The notes under the pieces: generated by a model | Database searches by the model: none | Seen by the model: the letters and a program-made list of their open reading frames with translations, nothing else | What the model was told of the DNA's origin: nothing | Translations under genes and position numbers: made by a program | Part shown: positions 1 to 8,299 of the stretch, in pieces | How the letters are laid out: each line of letters opens with the position of its first letter | Position numbering within the stretch: the first letter of the stretch is position 1 | Source of the DNA: Bacteroidales bacterium UBA1176 | GTDB lineage: Bacteria > Bacteroidota > Bacteroidia > Bacteroidales > WCHB1-69 | Assembly: GCA_002311645.1 (NCBI GenBank) | Contig: DBYW01000015.1 | Location: 1-24,585 of the forward strand | Length of the DNA stretch: 24,585 nt | Reading direction: 5' to 3'

Positions 1-1215
1 GACAGTCTTGACACCGCCTGGGCCGTTGTGTACGGTCCTGTCGGTGTCGACCCCGACGCACTGGTCCCGACCATTGTACACACTCCCGAGTTCGACATCT
101 CGGGACTGAGTCCGATGATACGCTATGAAGTCTATGTGCGGACCCAATGCGATGCAGGACAGCACTCCGTATGGTCCGTGGTGTGCCCGTTCAACGCAGC
201 CTGCGGGCCGATGGACCTGCCCTACTCCGACGACTTCTCCCTGTATCCGTCCAACGTTTATTATCCGGAGTGCTGGTACATCCTCACCAATTATTCGAGC
301 AATCCCATCATTTTTCACTCATCAACAGCTCAATATCTGATGGTGCCGGGCAACAACAACTCCTACTGTTTTGTCATTCTTCCGGAAGTCTCCAGCCTGT
401 ACGCCTCCAACAATCTGGAAGTCGATTACAGTGTGCGCACAAACAATGTACAGAACTATGTTGAGATAGGTATGATGACCGACTTCACTGATGCCTCCAC
501 CTTTGTGCCTCTGGACACTATGGTCAACGCCACCGACACGGCATTCGAAACAGGCTACACCAGTTTCGCCTCCTACACCGGCAATGGGCGTTATATCGCC
601 TTTAAATGTGTGTTCCCGGCATCGGGCTTCCTACGGTTGGACGACATTTCCGTCGGGTTCCTCCACGACCCTTACGACACCTGTGCCACGCCACAGAATC
701 TCATAGCACAGAACCTGTCGGCCACCAGCACACAGTTGACCTGGACGCAGGATATGGATCTTGTCCAAGGTTGGGAGGTCTATTACCGCACCATGGGCGA
801 CACTGCTTGGACAATCGTTCCTGCCACGAGCACAAGCTACACCCTTACAGGATTGGTCGAGGATGAGTCATACGAGGCCTTCGTCATCGCGCACTGCCTC
901 TACGGATTGGTCAGTCTCTCCTCCGACACCATCACATTCATACCCGTGGGCATTGATGTCCATAATGAAAGCAGCATCCTGCTCTACCCGAATCCCACCA
1001 ACGGCAGGATCAGGGTGCAGAGTATCGGCAACGGCATAAAAGACGTGTCCGTGTACGACGTCACGGGACGGCTCGTTATCCCTGCTGCAACGGGCACGAG
1101 ACAAGACGAGACAAATCTCGTATTGGATGCATCGGACCTGCCCGCCGGCATCTATTTCGCCAAGATTCTATTGGGGGATAATGCATGGGTAACCAAACGA
1201 TTTGTCAAACAATAA
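1..1215 (+). CDS. T9SS-exported fibronectin type III adhesin-like protein (3' part)
   Basis: The frame is open from base 1, so the 5' end lies outside the window; about 404 residues are visible. The order is: end of a fibronectin type III-like domain (YEVYVRTQCDAG), a jelly-roll or 'choice-of-anchor J' type region opening with CGPMDLPYSDDF and closing with FLRLDDISVGF, a second fibronectin III domain (from CATPQNL to about residue 318), and a T9SS type A sorting domain starting near residue 327 (LLYPNPTNG ... LPAGIYFAKI ... KRFVKQ). Proteins of this build are carried to the outer membrane by a signal peptide, passed through the type IX secretion system, and have the C-terminal domain removed at the surface. 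The substrate or binding partner cannot be read from this fragment. The family call is firm; the role as adhesin or enzyme accessory module is inference. Confidence 0.85.
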   Translation, partial: DSLDTAWAVVYGPVGVDPDALVPTIVHTPEFDISGLSPMIRYEVYVRTQCDAGQHSVWSVVCPFNAACGPMDLPYSDDFSLYPSNVYYPECWYILTNYSSNPIIFHSSTAQYLMVPGNNNSYCFVILPEVSSLYASNNLEVDYSVRTNNVQNYVEIGMMTDFTDASTFVPLDTMVNATDTAFETGYTSFASYTGNGRYIAFKCVFPASGFLRLDDISVGFLHDPYDTCATPQNLIAQNLSATSTQLTWTQDMDLVQGWEVYYRTMGDTAWTIVPATSTSYTLTGLVEDESYEAFVIAHCLYGLVSLSSDTITFIPVGIDVHNESSILLYPNPTNGRIRVQSIGNGIKDVSVYDVTGRLVIPAATGTRQDETNLVLDASDLPAGIYFAKILLGDNAWVTKRFVKQ

Positions 1216-1222
1216 CATCACT

Positions 1223-1299
1223 GTAGAGACGCGGCGTACCGCGTCTCTTTTTTAAAATTGTTCAACGCAATCGTAGAGACGCGGCATGCCACGTCTCTA
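1223..1299. repeat. Two copies of a GTAGAGACGCGGC palindromic repeat
   Basis: Copy 1 begins at 1223 and copy 2 at 1273. Both start GTAGAGACGCGGC and close with CGTCTCT after a short centre (GTAC in copy 1, ATGC in copy 2). Copy 2 is a near-perfect palindrome, 1274-1299, with one mismatched pair (1282/1291). The copies sit between a plus-strand and a minus-strand gene end, the usual place for REP-like intergenic palindromes. Copy 2 ends 8 bases from the stop codon of the minus-strand CARF nuclease gene and could act as its 3' hairpin. Confidence 0.8.
1225..1253 (+). terminator. Rho-independent terminator built from a palindromic repeat
   Basis: A perfect 10-bp stem (AGAGACGCGG / CCGCGTCTCT) with loop CGTA is followed directly by a T run (1248-1253). 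It lies 10 bases after the stop codon of the T9SS protein gene and would end its transcript. The same stem sequence recurs 50 bp downstream without the T run, so the terminator appears to be recruited from a repeat family. Confidence 0.75.
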
Positions 1300-1307
1300 T
1301 GGTTTTA

Positions 1308-2477
1308 TCACCGTCTCGCTAACCGCTGCCGTATGCGCTCGTTATCAGTCAGCACGTCGTGTCCGCAGAAGGTGATGCCCATGGAGGCCGCGATTTTGCA
1401 AAGGTCTGAAGACACATTGTCCTTTTTTAGCGAAAAGATATAGGATTGGCACATCATGCCAAGCAAGGCTTCTTTCAAGGCGGTGGCCTTATAGACAATC
1501 TCATTGAAAAGCTTTTGGCTGGAGATGCCGCTCTTGCACTCAATTACACGCAATTGGTTGTCACGGATAAAGACCACGTCGAGTTCATTGTCGTGCGAGG
1601 TGTCACCCCTTGTCACATGCACGCCCACACCAATTTCATCAACAGGGACTAACTCCTTGATCTTGAAATAGCAGAATTCCTCGAACCATCCCCCCGTAAG
1701 GTAGCCGATTTCCTCTTTGGAGAGGCATCCATCCTTTTCGGGCGTGAAATGGACGTAACGAAGGAGTCTCTGCAATCCGGGAACGGCGGGATCGCGGTCC
1801 ACGAGACCGTTCTCTATGTCCGTGATGCGCATGCGAAGATCGGAAATACGGTTCCGATAGTGCAGGCGGAGGGTCTCCAGCACGTCGTAATCGCGCCCAT
1901 CCATGCGCCCGGAGGCAAAGTAGGAGAAGAGCGTGCGGGCATACTCCGCGCTCCGCACCGGCTTGAAGTTGCACTGCTCGTCCGCGTCATTCTGCATCCG
2001 ATGCAGGGAAAGATACTCCCCTATCCTCATCTTGTGACAGATCGGGAAAACAACATCATCGTCATCGTCGATGCTATCGTTGTAAATGGTCTTCACGATG
2101 GTGTTGTCACGCAGGTTGACATAGTAGAAATCGGCGTGCAACGAAGAGAATGCCTCCTGAATCGCCAATGCCATGTAGCGGGTTCCGCCCGCAAGGTTCA
2201 CGGAATAGTGTTCCTCTTTTTTCAGTTCCTTGCGGAGACGACGGCATATACGCTCGTATGAAAACTCCTCTTCTTTAGAAAAGACAATCTTCTCCATAAA
2301 TTCAATGGGGATCGACAAAAAACGCGTCATGAACTCCAAGTCGGCCTTGGCCGACGGAGCCGCCAAAAACAGCAGCTTGTCTCCTTTCCTGTACCGCTCC
2401 TTGATGAAAAGATAGGCTGGCAACGGACTCTCCGTGGAAAGAATATTTACAATTGTTTTTTGCTGTATATCATCCAT
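1308..2477 (-). CDS. Card1/Can2-like CARF-domain nuclease (DUF1887 type)
   Basis: The 389-residue protein has two parts. Residues 1 to about 150 resemble a CARF Rossmann domain: a first strand and helix around NILSTESPLPAYLFIKERY and the ligand-loop motif VNLAGGTRYMALAI, close to the NxxGGTKxMA signature of DUF1887 proteins. Residues about 245-389 are a PD-(D/E)XK nuclease: GGWFEEFCYFKIKEL supplies the first acid, NELDVVF the Asp and IECKSG the E-x-K. All expected catalytic residues are present. In the Card1/Can2 family, cyclic tetra-adenylate made by type III CRISPR Cas10 binds the CARF domain and switches on DNA and/or RNA cutting. The ATG at 2477 is chosen; a TTG at 2486 would add three residues. 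It follows recQ by 11 bases, so the two are probably cotranscribed. An acidic stretch (about residues 137-142) is unusual. No cas gene or array is visible. Whether the trigger is CRISPR-derived is unknown. Confidence 0.8.
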   Translation of the reverse strand: MDDIQQKTIVNILSTESPLPAYLFIKERYRKGDKLLFLAAPSAKADLEFMTRFLSIPIEFMEKIVFSKEEEFSYERICRRLRKELKKEEHYSVNLAGGTRYMALAIQEAFSSLHADFYYVNLRDNTIVKTIYNDSIDDDDDVVFPICHKMRIGEYLSLHRMQNDADEQCNFKPVRSAEYARTLFSYFASGRMDGRDYDVLETLRLHYRNRISDLRMRITDIENGLVDRDPAVPGLQRLLRYVHFTPEKDGCLSKEEIGYLTGGWFEEFCYFKIKELVPVDEIGVGVHVTRGDTSHDNELDVVFIRDNQLRVIECKSGISSQKLFNEIVYKATALKEALLGMMCQSYIFSLKKDNVSSDLCKIAASMGITFCGHDVLTDNERIRQRLARR

Positions 2478-2488
2478 ATTTGACAAAT

Positions 2489-4381
2489 TTATATTTCACC
2501 GTCATCAGACATCCGTCGCAACACCTCTTCAACCGTCTTCTCCTCATACTTGAGCGACAATCGTTCAAAAAGGAGTTTTCTATCCGCCTGATTCTCTTGT
2601 ATCATCTTTCGTGCTTCCTGCCGGATGAGCTCCCGCATATCACTCTGTTCGCGTTTTTTCCGACGGGACAGGCAGACATCGCATCCACCGCAGGGTGCGC
2701 TGTCCATCTCTCCGAAATAGCGCAGCAAAGCCTGGCTTCTGCACAGATCGCCGGATGTCACGTAATTGCGAACGGATTCAACTCTTTCCAAGGCACGTTG
2801 CTTGCGGTTTTCATACACCTCGGGGTTCAAGTAGAGATAGCGTTCATCTTGCCGGTTGAGAGCGAAGATTAGCAAGGGTATATTGCTTTCTGGCTGATAA
2901 GAAATGACTTGGTGGTTGTGCAGCATTCTGAGTCTTTCCACCACCTCCTCTTCGGACAGGTCCGCGCGGCGGGCAACAACCCGCTCGTCTATGTGCACAT
3001 ACTGCGTGAAGACACCTCCGTAGGAGCGCAGCAGGAGTGTCACAAAATCCTCCAAATCGGGATGTTGTTTCTCATATTGCAGCAGTTGTTCGTCATTCAT
3101 CTTGAAATGGATCTGCGACTGGTCGCGGAGATGCTCGGAAAGCAGCAGCCAGCCGGCTTGTTCCAAGAGTTTGAGGGCATTGAAGTATTGGACGGGATCC
3201 ATGCCCACGCGGGACGCGTGTTCGTGGATATAGAACGGGAACATGCGGTTCTGTCCCGTACCCATCTCGATGTAATAATGTTGGCAGAGGTCGCGGTACA
3301 CTTCGCGCACCTTTTCTATGGGTGGAAACGACAGCGTGAAGCTGCGTTTGAGCTGACGGAGGTCATATTCATCATAGAGCAGGATGGCGACCGAGGGTTT
3401 CCCGTCGCGGCCGCCACGCCCGGCCTCTTGGAAATAGGCTTCAAGGGAGTCGGGCAGATCAATATGGACGACGAAGCGCACGTCGGGCTTGTCGATGCCC
3501 ATGCCAAAAGCGTTGGTGGCCACGATGACGCGGGTTTTACCGGTCATCCACTCGTTTTGGCGGCGGTCGCGCTCACGAGTGTCGAGGCCGGCATGATAAA
3601 AGTCGGCGGCAATGCCGTGCTTGCACAGGAACTCAGCTGTTTCGGCAGTGCGCCGCCGGTTGCGCACATAAACGATGCCCGTACCCGGATAGCGTTCCAT
3701 GATACGCAACATCCGCCCTAACTTGTCGTCCTCCTTGACCACAAAATAGATAAGATTGTCGCGTTTGAAACTCTTCTGGAAGACATTCTCCTGCTTGAAT
3801 CCCAGGCGGAACTGTATATCCTTGACCACATCGGGGGTCGCGGTGGCGGTGAGCGCAAGCACGGGAGCCTTTGGGAAAAGCTGCCGGATTGTGGCAATCT
3901 GCAGGTAGGGAGGGCGGAAATCATAGCCCCATTGCGAAATGCAGTGTGCCTCGTCCACGGCAATCATCTTGACGGGCATGCGCTTGACAGCTGTCTGGAA
4001 CGTGTTAGTCTGGAGGCGCTCGGGGGACACGTAGAGGAAGCGGAACTCGGGATCGAACATGGCGTTCGAGAGGGCGTCCTCAACCTCGCTGGCAGTCATG
4101 CCCGTATAGATGGCGGCGGACTTGACGCCCTTGTCGCGAAGGTGCGCCACCTGGTCTTTCATCAGGGCTATGAGGGGTGAAACCACGAGGCAAAGGCCCT
4201 GCATAGCCAACGCGGGGACCTGGAAGCAGATGGACTTGCCGCCGCCCGTAGGGAGCAAGGCGAGAGTATCCTTACCATCCAGGACGGAAAGGATAATGTC
4301 CTCCTGCAAGGGGCGGAAGGTGTCATAGCCCCAGTTCTGCTTCAGAACATCGCGGATTTCAGCCAGTCTGAGATGTGCCAT
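2489..4381 (-). CDS. recQ: RecQ-family ATP-dependent DNA helicase
   Basis: The 630-residue superfamily 2 helicase unwinds DNA 3' to 5' in recombination and fork repair. Motif I is TGGGKS (about 45-50), motif II DEAH (143-146) in the RecQ form DEAHCISQWGYDFRP, motif III ALTATAT, motif V ATNAFGMGIDKPDVR and motif VI QEAGRGGRDG. The zinc-binding module has Cys at about 547, 564, 567 and 570 (CGGCDVC). After it comes a short charged tail; no HRDC domain is evident, as in the shorter Bacteroidota RecQ form. The start is placed at the ATG at 4381 (MAHLRLAEI), because the upstream extension to 4417 is a poor match to RecQ N-termini and would cover the promoter. It heads a probable two-gene operon with the CARF nuclease. 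Confidence 0.93.
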   Translation of the reverse strand: MAHLRLAEIRDVLKQNWGYDTFRPLQEDIILSVLDGKDTLALLPTGGGKSICFQVPALAMQGLCLVVSPLIALMKDQVAHLRDKGVKSAAIYTGMTASEVEDALSNAMFDPEFRFLYVSPERLQTNTFQTAVKRMPVKMIAVDEAHCISQWGYDFRPPYLQIATIRQLFPKAPVLALTATATPDVVKDIQFRLGFKQENVFQKSFKRDNLIYFVVKEDDKLGRMLRIMERYPGTGIVYVRNRRRTAETAEFLCKHGIAADFYHAGLDTRERDRRQNEWMTGKTRVIVATNAFGMGIDKPDVRFVVHIDLPDSLEAYFQEAGRGGRDGKPSVAILLYDEYDLRQLKRSFTLSFPPIEKVREVYRDLCQHYYIEMGTGQNRMFPFYIHEHASRVGMDPVQYFNALKLLEQAGWLLLSEHLRDQSQIHFKMNDEQLLQYEKQHPDLEDFVTLLLRSYGGVFTQYVHIDERVVARRADLSEEEVVERLRMLHNHQVISYQPESNIPLLIFALNRQDERYLYLNPEVYENRKQRALERVESVRNYVTSGDLCRSQALLRYFGEMDSAPCGGCDVCLSRRKKREQSDMRELIRQEARKMIQENQADRKLLFERLSLKYEEKTVEEVLRRMSDDGEI

Positions 4382-4389
4382 AACGGGTG

Positions 4390-4397
4390 CAAAAATA
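4390..4397 (-). promoter_or_regulatory. Possible recQ promoter -7 element
   Basis: On the minus strand the sequence reads TATTTTTG, matching the Bacteroidota -7 consensus TAnnTTTG. A start site about 7 bases downstream would leave only a few bases before the recQ ATG at 4381, so the transcript would be almost leaderless. No clear -33 TTTG is found at the right distance, so the call is tentative. Confidence 0.4.
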
Positions 4398-4418
4398 CAA
4401 AAAAAGACACCGCGCATT

Positions 4419-4448
4419 TTTGAGATTCTGAAAAAAATTGTATCTTTG
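4419..4448 (+). promoter_or_regulatory. Bacteroidota-type promoter for the lipoprotein-M23-FG-GAP operon
   Basis: TTTG at 4419-4422 and TATCTTTG at 4441-4448 are separated by 18 bases, matching the -33 TTTG / -7 TAnnTTTG promoter of Bacteroidota sigma-ABfr. The predicted start site is about 16 bases before the ATG at 4471. It lies back to back with recQ in a gap of under 90 bases. Confidence 0.7.
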
Positions 4449-4470
4449 CAGCCTTTAAAATTTAAACCCT

Positions 4471-4692
4471 ATGAATAAGCGTTTTCGTTCATTCCGTTGG
4501 ATTCTCGCACTTTTCTGCGTCCTGCTCCTTGGTTTTACAACAAATTCCTGCTCTTCAACAAAGAACAGCACCCATAAAACGCCTTCATACCAAAAAGGAC
4601 GTGATGCCCGTCCGCAATGGAACACCACCACATCCACACACCGTACCTATTACATCAAAAAGCGCAAGCCGCATAAAAGGTACCAAGACTAA
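4471..4692 (+). CDS. Small lipoprotein of unknown function
   Basis: This 73-residue protein opens with basic residues (MNKRFRSFRW), a hydrophobic core (ILALFCVLLLGF) and a Cys at position 27 in TTNSCSS, which fits a loose Bacteroidota lipobox. Lipidation at Cys27 would leave about 47 residues, rich in Lys, Arg, Thr and Tyr (YYIKKRKPHKRYQD at the C-terminus), so the mature peptide is strongly basic. A good promoter precedes it and the M23 peptidase gene starts 11 bases after its stop, so it is probably the first gene of that operon. A basic envelope peptide could bind peptidoglycan, nucleic acid or LPS, but nothing in the sequence decides this. Confidence 0.65.
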   Translation: MNKRFRSFRWILALFCVLLLGFTTNSCSSTKNSTHKTPSYQKGRDARPQWNTTTSTHRTYYIKKRKPHKRYQD

Positions 4693-4703
4693 CGACTTTT
4701 ACA

Positions 4704-5651
4704 ATGACAAAAAAGAAACTATATAGTATATTACTCATATTCATCGTATTAGCAGCCCTTCAAAACACACTCTCCGCACAGGAAAACCACTTACAATTCA
4801 ACGTCGTCAACGACACGGTACGTGTTGACAACGTCATTCCCAACGATTCGATGGGAATTCAGTTAGGGCTTGATGATGACGATCTCGACAACGTTGATCA
4901 CGGCGACGGCATGTTGTTCACCTATTTCAACTGGATGCCGGGGTACAGCCGTTACCAAAATTTCGACATCATCCGCATACACTACCGCCATACGGGGTCT
5001 GCTCCGCGTGACACCATTTTTCTGAACGGCTACCACCATCCGGCCAATTATCCCAAGACCTCCGACTACGGTTGGCGCTGGCGCCGCATGCACCGCGGCG
5101 TTGACCTCGGCTACCCCGTGGGCACGCCCGTGGCCGCCGCCTTCGACGGCATCGTGCGCATCTCCAAAGGCAGCAACACCGGCGGCTATGGAAACCTCAT
5201 CGTCATCCGCCACGACAACGGCCTTGAAACCTACTACGCCCACCTCTCCCGCCGCCTTGTCAACCCCGGACAAATGGTCAAGGCTGGCGACATCATCGGC
5301 CTCGGCGGCAGCACCGGACGATCCACTGGCCCCCACCTCCACTTCGAAATCCGCTATCTCGGCATCGACATCAACCCCAACAAGATCGTCGATTTTGAGA
5401 ATTACAAGACCAGATTCGACACGCTCTACATCTCCGGATACAGTGTCTCCACCCCCAACCCGCCTTCCCACGAACAACAAGCCGCTGCCGCACAAAAAGC
5501 CCAGACCAAGGCCACCTATTACCGTGTCCGCAAAGGCGACAATCTCGGACGTATTGCCCAAAAGTACCATACCACAGTTTCCAAGATCAAGAAACTCAAC
5601 CACCTCCGCAGCGACTTCATCCGCGAGGGCCAAAAGCTCCGCGTCCGTTAA
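4704..5651 (+). CDS. M23 family metallopeptidase with C-terminal LysM domain
   Basis: The 315-residue protein is an exported peptidoglycan endopeptidase of the lysostaphin/LytM type. A signal peptide occupies about residues 1-25 (cleavage near LSA-QE). The M23 domain covers about residues 120-225: zinc ligands His130 and Asp134 (MHRGVDLG) and His213 of the HLH motif, with His180 (YYAH) and His211 as the other active-site histidines. All are present, so it should be catalytically active. A LysM domain (about 272-315, YYRVRKGDNLGRIAQKYH onward) binds the glycan strand. A linker rich in Ala and Gln joins the two. It probably cuts stem-peptide crosslinks in the periplasm during wall growth. It sits between the small lipoprotein (11 bases) and the FG-GAP gene (9 bases). 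Confidence 0.93.
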   Translation: MTKKKLYSILLIFIVLAALQNTLSAQENHLQFNVVNDTVRVDNVIPNDSMGIQLGLDDDDLDNVDHGDGMLFTYFNWMPGYSRYQNFDIIRIHYRHTGSAPRDTIFLNGYHHPANYPKTSDYGWRWRRMHRGVDLGYPVGTPVAAAFDGIVRISKGSNTGGYGNLIVIRHDNGLETYYAHLSRRLVNPGQMVKAGDIIGLGGSTGRSTGPHLHFEIRYLGIDINPNKIVDFENYKTRFDTLYISGYSVSTPNPPSHEQQAAAAQKAQTKATYYRVRKGDNLGRIAQKYHTTVSKIKKLNHLRSDFIREGQKLRVR

Positions 5652-5660
5652 CAAACGGCC

Positions 5661-7877
5661 ATGCACGCCAAAACCCTTTCTTTTTTCCTCATCTTTCTGA
5701 CAGTCTTTTCCTATCACGGAACGACTCAGAACCTTTATGATTTTGGCTTTGCACGCAACAATCATATTCCCGTCAGCACGCCGCCCGACAATCTGTCCAT
5801 GCCCTGGGCCGGCGGCATGAACGCCGTGCGGTTCTCCGAGATCGACCTTGACCTTGACGGCACTCCCGACCTCGTCGCATTTGAAAAACATGGCAACCGC
5901 ATCCTCCCATTCCTGCGCCAGAATGATGGACTCGTCTTCGCCCCGCAATTCATCCATCTGTTCCCCAACCTTCACGACTGGGCCATCTTCCACGACTATA
6001 ACCATGACGGCATGGCCGATATCTTCACCTACGGACTCGCCGGCATCGCCGTTTACAGGAACATCTCGCAAGACTCGTTAGCCTTCGAACTGCTCACCGA
6101 CCAACTGACCGCCTACTATTACGACGGACCTGTCAACATTTTTGCCTCGCCCGACGACTATCCCGTCATCGAGGACGTGGACGACGACGGGTACACCGAC
6201 ATCCTCAACTTCTGGGTTCTCGGCAAGTACGTCCATTTTCTGCGTAACCACAGCACCGACCCCGAGACTTTCGATTTACGTCTTGAAAACGAGTGTTGGG
6301 GACATTTCGCCGAAGCTGCCGACAACAACCGCATCACGCTGTTCACGGACTGCAACGACAAGCAAGGCGATGACGACCACCTACGCCACGTGGGCTCCAC
6401 CATGCTGTTGCACGATTTCGACGGCAACGGCCTTGCCGACCTGTTGGTGGGCGACATCGACTCCCCGCATCTCATCCTGCTCTCCAACCACGGGACACCC
6501 TCGGAGGCGCGCATGACCGAACAAGACACGGCCTTCCCCTCAGGTGCACCCGTAGACCTGCTCTCCATGCCCGCCCCCTCATTGCTCACCTTGCCAGGAG
6601 CAGCCACACCTTCCCTGTTGGTCTCCCCTGCCGACCCTTCGCTCACCAAATCCCAAGACCATAACAGCGTCTGGCGCTACGACTACGACACCCTGTTGCA
6701 ACAGTTCACCCTCGTGCAGACCGACTTCCTGCAAGGTGACATGCTCGACGTGGGCAGCGGCTGCCGCCCTATGCTGTTCGACTGGAACGGTGACGGTCTC
6801 CTCGACCTTTTCCTCGCCAACTATGGCACCTTCGACAGCGCACACACCGTCAACGGCTTTGTCACATCCTCATTCTCTTCCTCCATTCGTTATTTTAAAA
6901 ATGTTGGGAGCATTAGCAGTCCCGCTTTCGAAATGATGACCGACGACTTCGGCCATCTCCGGGCACTCAATTTGCAGGCTCTGCATCCAACCTTCGGGGA
7001 CATGGACGGCGACGGGCTACCAGACATGCTTTGCGGGTTACGGGACGGCACGCTGATGTCCGTATCAAATGCGCGCATCGCCGCGGCCAACGCACCGGCA
7101 GCCGACTTTGGCATCACGCCACACTTCCAGGGTATTGACGCGGGCGACTTCAGCACGCCGCAGCTCTTCGATCTTGACGGGGACGGACGACAGGACCTCA
7201 TCATTGGCAACCGGCGGGGATTGCTAAGCTACTATCGCGACACACACACTTCAGGGGCACCACTCTTCACACTGGTCACGGACACGCTTGGCGGGGTGGA
7301 CGTGCGCAACTTCGAGCTTTCCTATTTCGGGCATAGCGTGCCCTGTCTGCATCGCGACCCGCAGCGCGGCACCGTGCTCTTCTGCGGCAGCGAGCAAGGC
7401 AACGTATTCTACTACAAGGATATCGACGGCAACCTCGGCCATAATTTCACCCTCTCGGAAAGCAACCTTGCCGAATCCATCGGCGGGCAGGCCTTCCCCT
7501 TGCGCGAGGGCAAACGCACGGGCATCGCAGTCGCCGACCTAAATGGCGATGGAAAGCCTGACATGGTCATAGGCAACTACGCCGGCGGCTGCGCCTACTT
7601 TGAAGGGAGCGCGCCCCTGCCGCACAGCATTGCCGAACACCATCCCGCTTTCGACATGCGCGCCTACCCCAACCCCACCTCCGGCATACTGCACCTTGAT
7701 GCCGACCTTCTCATGTACCGCATCTCCCTTTACAACATCCAAGGACAACGATTATCGGTCAAAACTCCGAACAGTCTCTCCTGTCAGGCAGACCTCTCCT
7801 CGCTACCCGCCGGCATCTATCTCATCCAAGTGGAAACCGGCAAGGGAAATGTGGTGAAACGAATTATAAAGTTATAA
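5661..7877 (+). CDS. FG-GAP/VCBS repeat protein with T9SS sorting domain
   Basis: This 738-residue exported protein has a signal peptide (about 1-22). It then has at least eight calcium-binding D-x-[DN]-x-[DN]-G repeats typical of FG-GAP/VCBS beta-propellers, near residues 62 (DLDLDGTPD), 112 (DYNHDGMAD), 172 (DVDDDGYTD), 252 (DFDGNGLAD), 374 (DWNGDGLLD), 447 (DMDGDGLPD), 504 (DLDGDGRQD) and 626 (DLNGDGKPD). A type A sorting domain closes it (AYPNPTSG ... LPAGIYLIQVETG ... VKRIIKL). It is expected to be delivered to the cell surface by the type IX system and to fold as one or two propellers that bind ligands or partners. No catalytic domain is seen. Its gene starts 9 bases after the M23 gene and is likely the last of that operon. 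Confidence 0.9.
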   Translation: MHAKTLSFFLIFLTVFSYHGTTQNLYDFGFARNNHIPVSTPPDNLSMPWAGGMNAVRFSEIDLDLDGTPDLVAFEKHGNRILPFLRQNDGLVFAPQFIHLFPNLHDWAIFHDYNHDGMADIFTYGLAGIAVYRNISQDSLAFELLTDQLTAYYYDGPVNIFASPDDYPVIEDVDDDGYTDILNFWVLGKYVHFLRNHSTDPETFDLRLENECWGHFAEAADNNRITLFTDCNDKQGDDDHLRHVGSTMLLHDFDGNGLADLLVGDIDSPHLILLSNHGTPSEARMTEQDTAFPSGAPVDLLSMPAPSLLTLPGAATPSLLVSPADPSLTKSQDHNSVWRYDYDTLLQQFTLVQTDFLQGDMLDVGSGCRPMLFDWNGDGLLDLFLANYGTFDSAHTVNGFVTSSFSSSIRYFKNVGSISSPAFEMMTDDFGHLRALNLQALHPTFGDMDGDGLPDMLCGLRDGTLMSVSNARIAAANAPAADFGITPHFQGIDAGDFSTPQLFDLDGDGRQDLIIGNRRGLLSYYRDTHTSGAPLFTLVTDTLGGVDVRNFELSYFGHSVPCLHRDPQRGTVLFCGSEQGNVFYYKDIDGNLGHNFTLSESNLAESIGGQAFPLREGKRTGIAVADLNGDGKPDMVIGNYAGGCAYFEGSAPLPHSIAEHHPAFDMRAYPNPTSGILHLDADLLMYRISLYNIQGQRLSVKTPNSLSCQADLSSLPAGIYLIQVETGKGNVVKRIIKL

Positions 7878-7898
7878 GTTGGCAACTCGCGGAAATAA

Positions 7899-7931
7899 AT
7901 TGTATTTTTCTTAGAATATGACAAAAAATTT
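7899..7931 (+). repeat. Left imperfect terminal inverted repeat
   Basis: It begins ATTG and ends with ATGACAAAAAATTT (7918-7931). It pairs with the reverse complement of 8300-8330 along most of its length, with a few single-base gaps and mismatches. Confidence 0.5.
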
Positions 7932-8255
7932 AGTCAGGAGCAAGTATTTGATTAGCAACATCTAAAAGGTCAAAAATCGGTATTCTGTATTCATTTCGGC
8001 CTCCCAGCAGGAACTCCGTCACGATGTCCAGACCGAAACACACCGTTTTTGCCTTGCACAGAGCCCTGATAAAGAGCGATATGAGCTTGATATGGGCGGC
8101 TTGATGTTTTTTCCAAAAAAACGATACAACTTGTCGGATAATTCGTTATTTTCATAGTCGTGATTCTCATAGCGGTAGGATTGTGGTGGATTTTTACTTC
8201 TAAAATATTGAAAATCAATCACTTTTATCAAGAGCAAAAGAATTGCCAATAAAAC
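7930..8255 (-). pseudogene. IS4-family transposase remnant
   Basis: Two frames must be joined. Upstream frame: NNELSDKLYRFFGKNIK (around 8100-8155). Downstream frame, ending at the TAA at 7930-7932: AAHIKLISLFIRALCKAKTV, then GLDIVTEFLLGG, with the C-terminus NQILAPD. The AHIKLISLF / ALCKAKTV block resembles the N-terminus of IS4 transposases of Bacteroidota, and GLDIVTEFLL resembles the region close to their C-terminus. The DDE core is absent. The frame changes near runs of six T and seven A at about 8108-8120. No intact start is visible; the open stretch reaches back to about 8255. Recognition is from memory of the family, so confidence is moderate. Confidence 0.45.
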
Positions 8256-8299
8256 TTATTGATAACTTACTGGAAATAAATGATTTGCATCAAAAATTC

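Noticed and set aside
4382..4417. Upstream extension of recQ to 4417
   Set aside because: It adds twelve hydrophobic residues unlike RecQ N-termini and overlaps the likely promoter; the ATG at 4381 gives the standard start.
4863..6071. 402-codon open frame on the minus strand across the M23 and FG-GAP genes
   Set aside because: It spans two well-supported genes and their junction and reads as low-complexity Val/Gly/Asp sequence.
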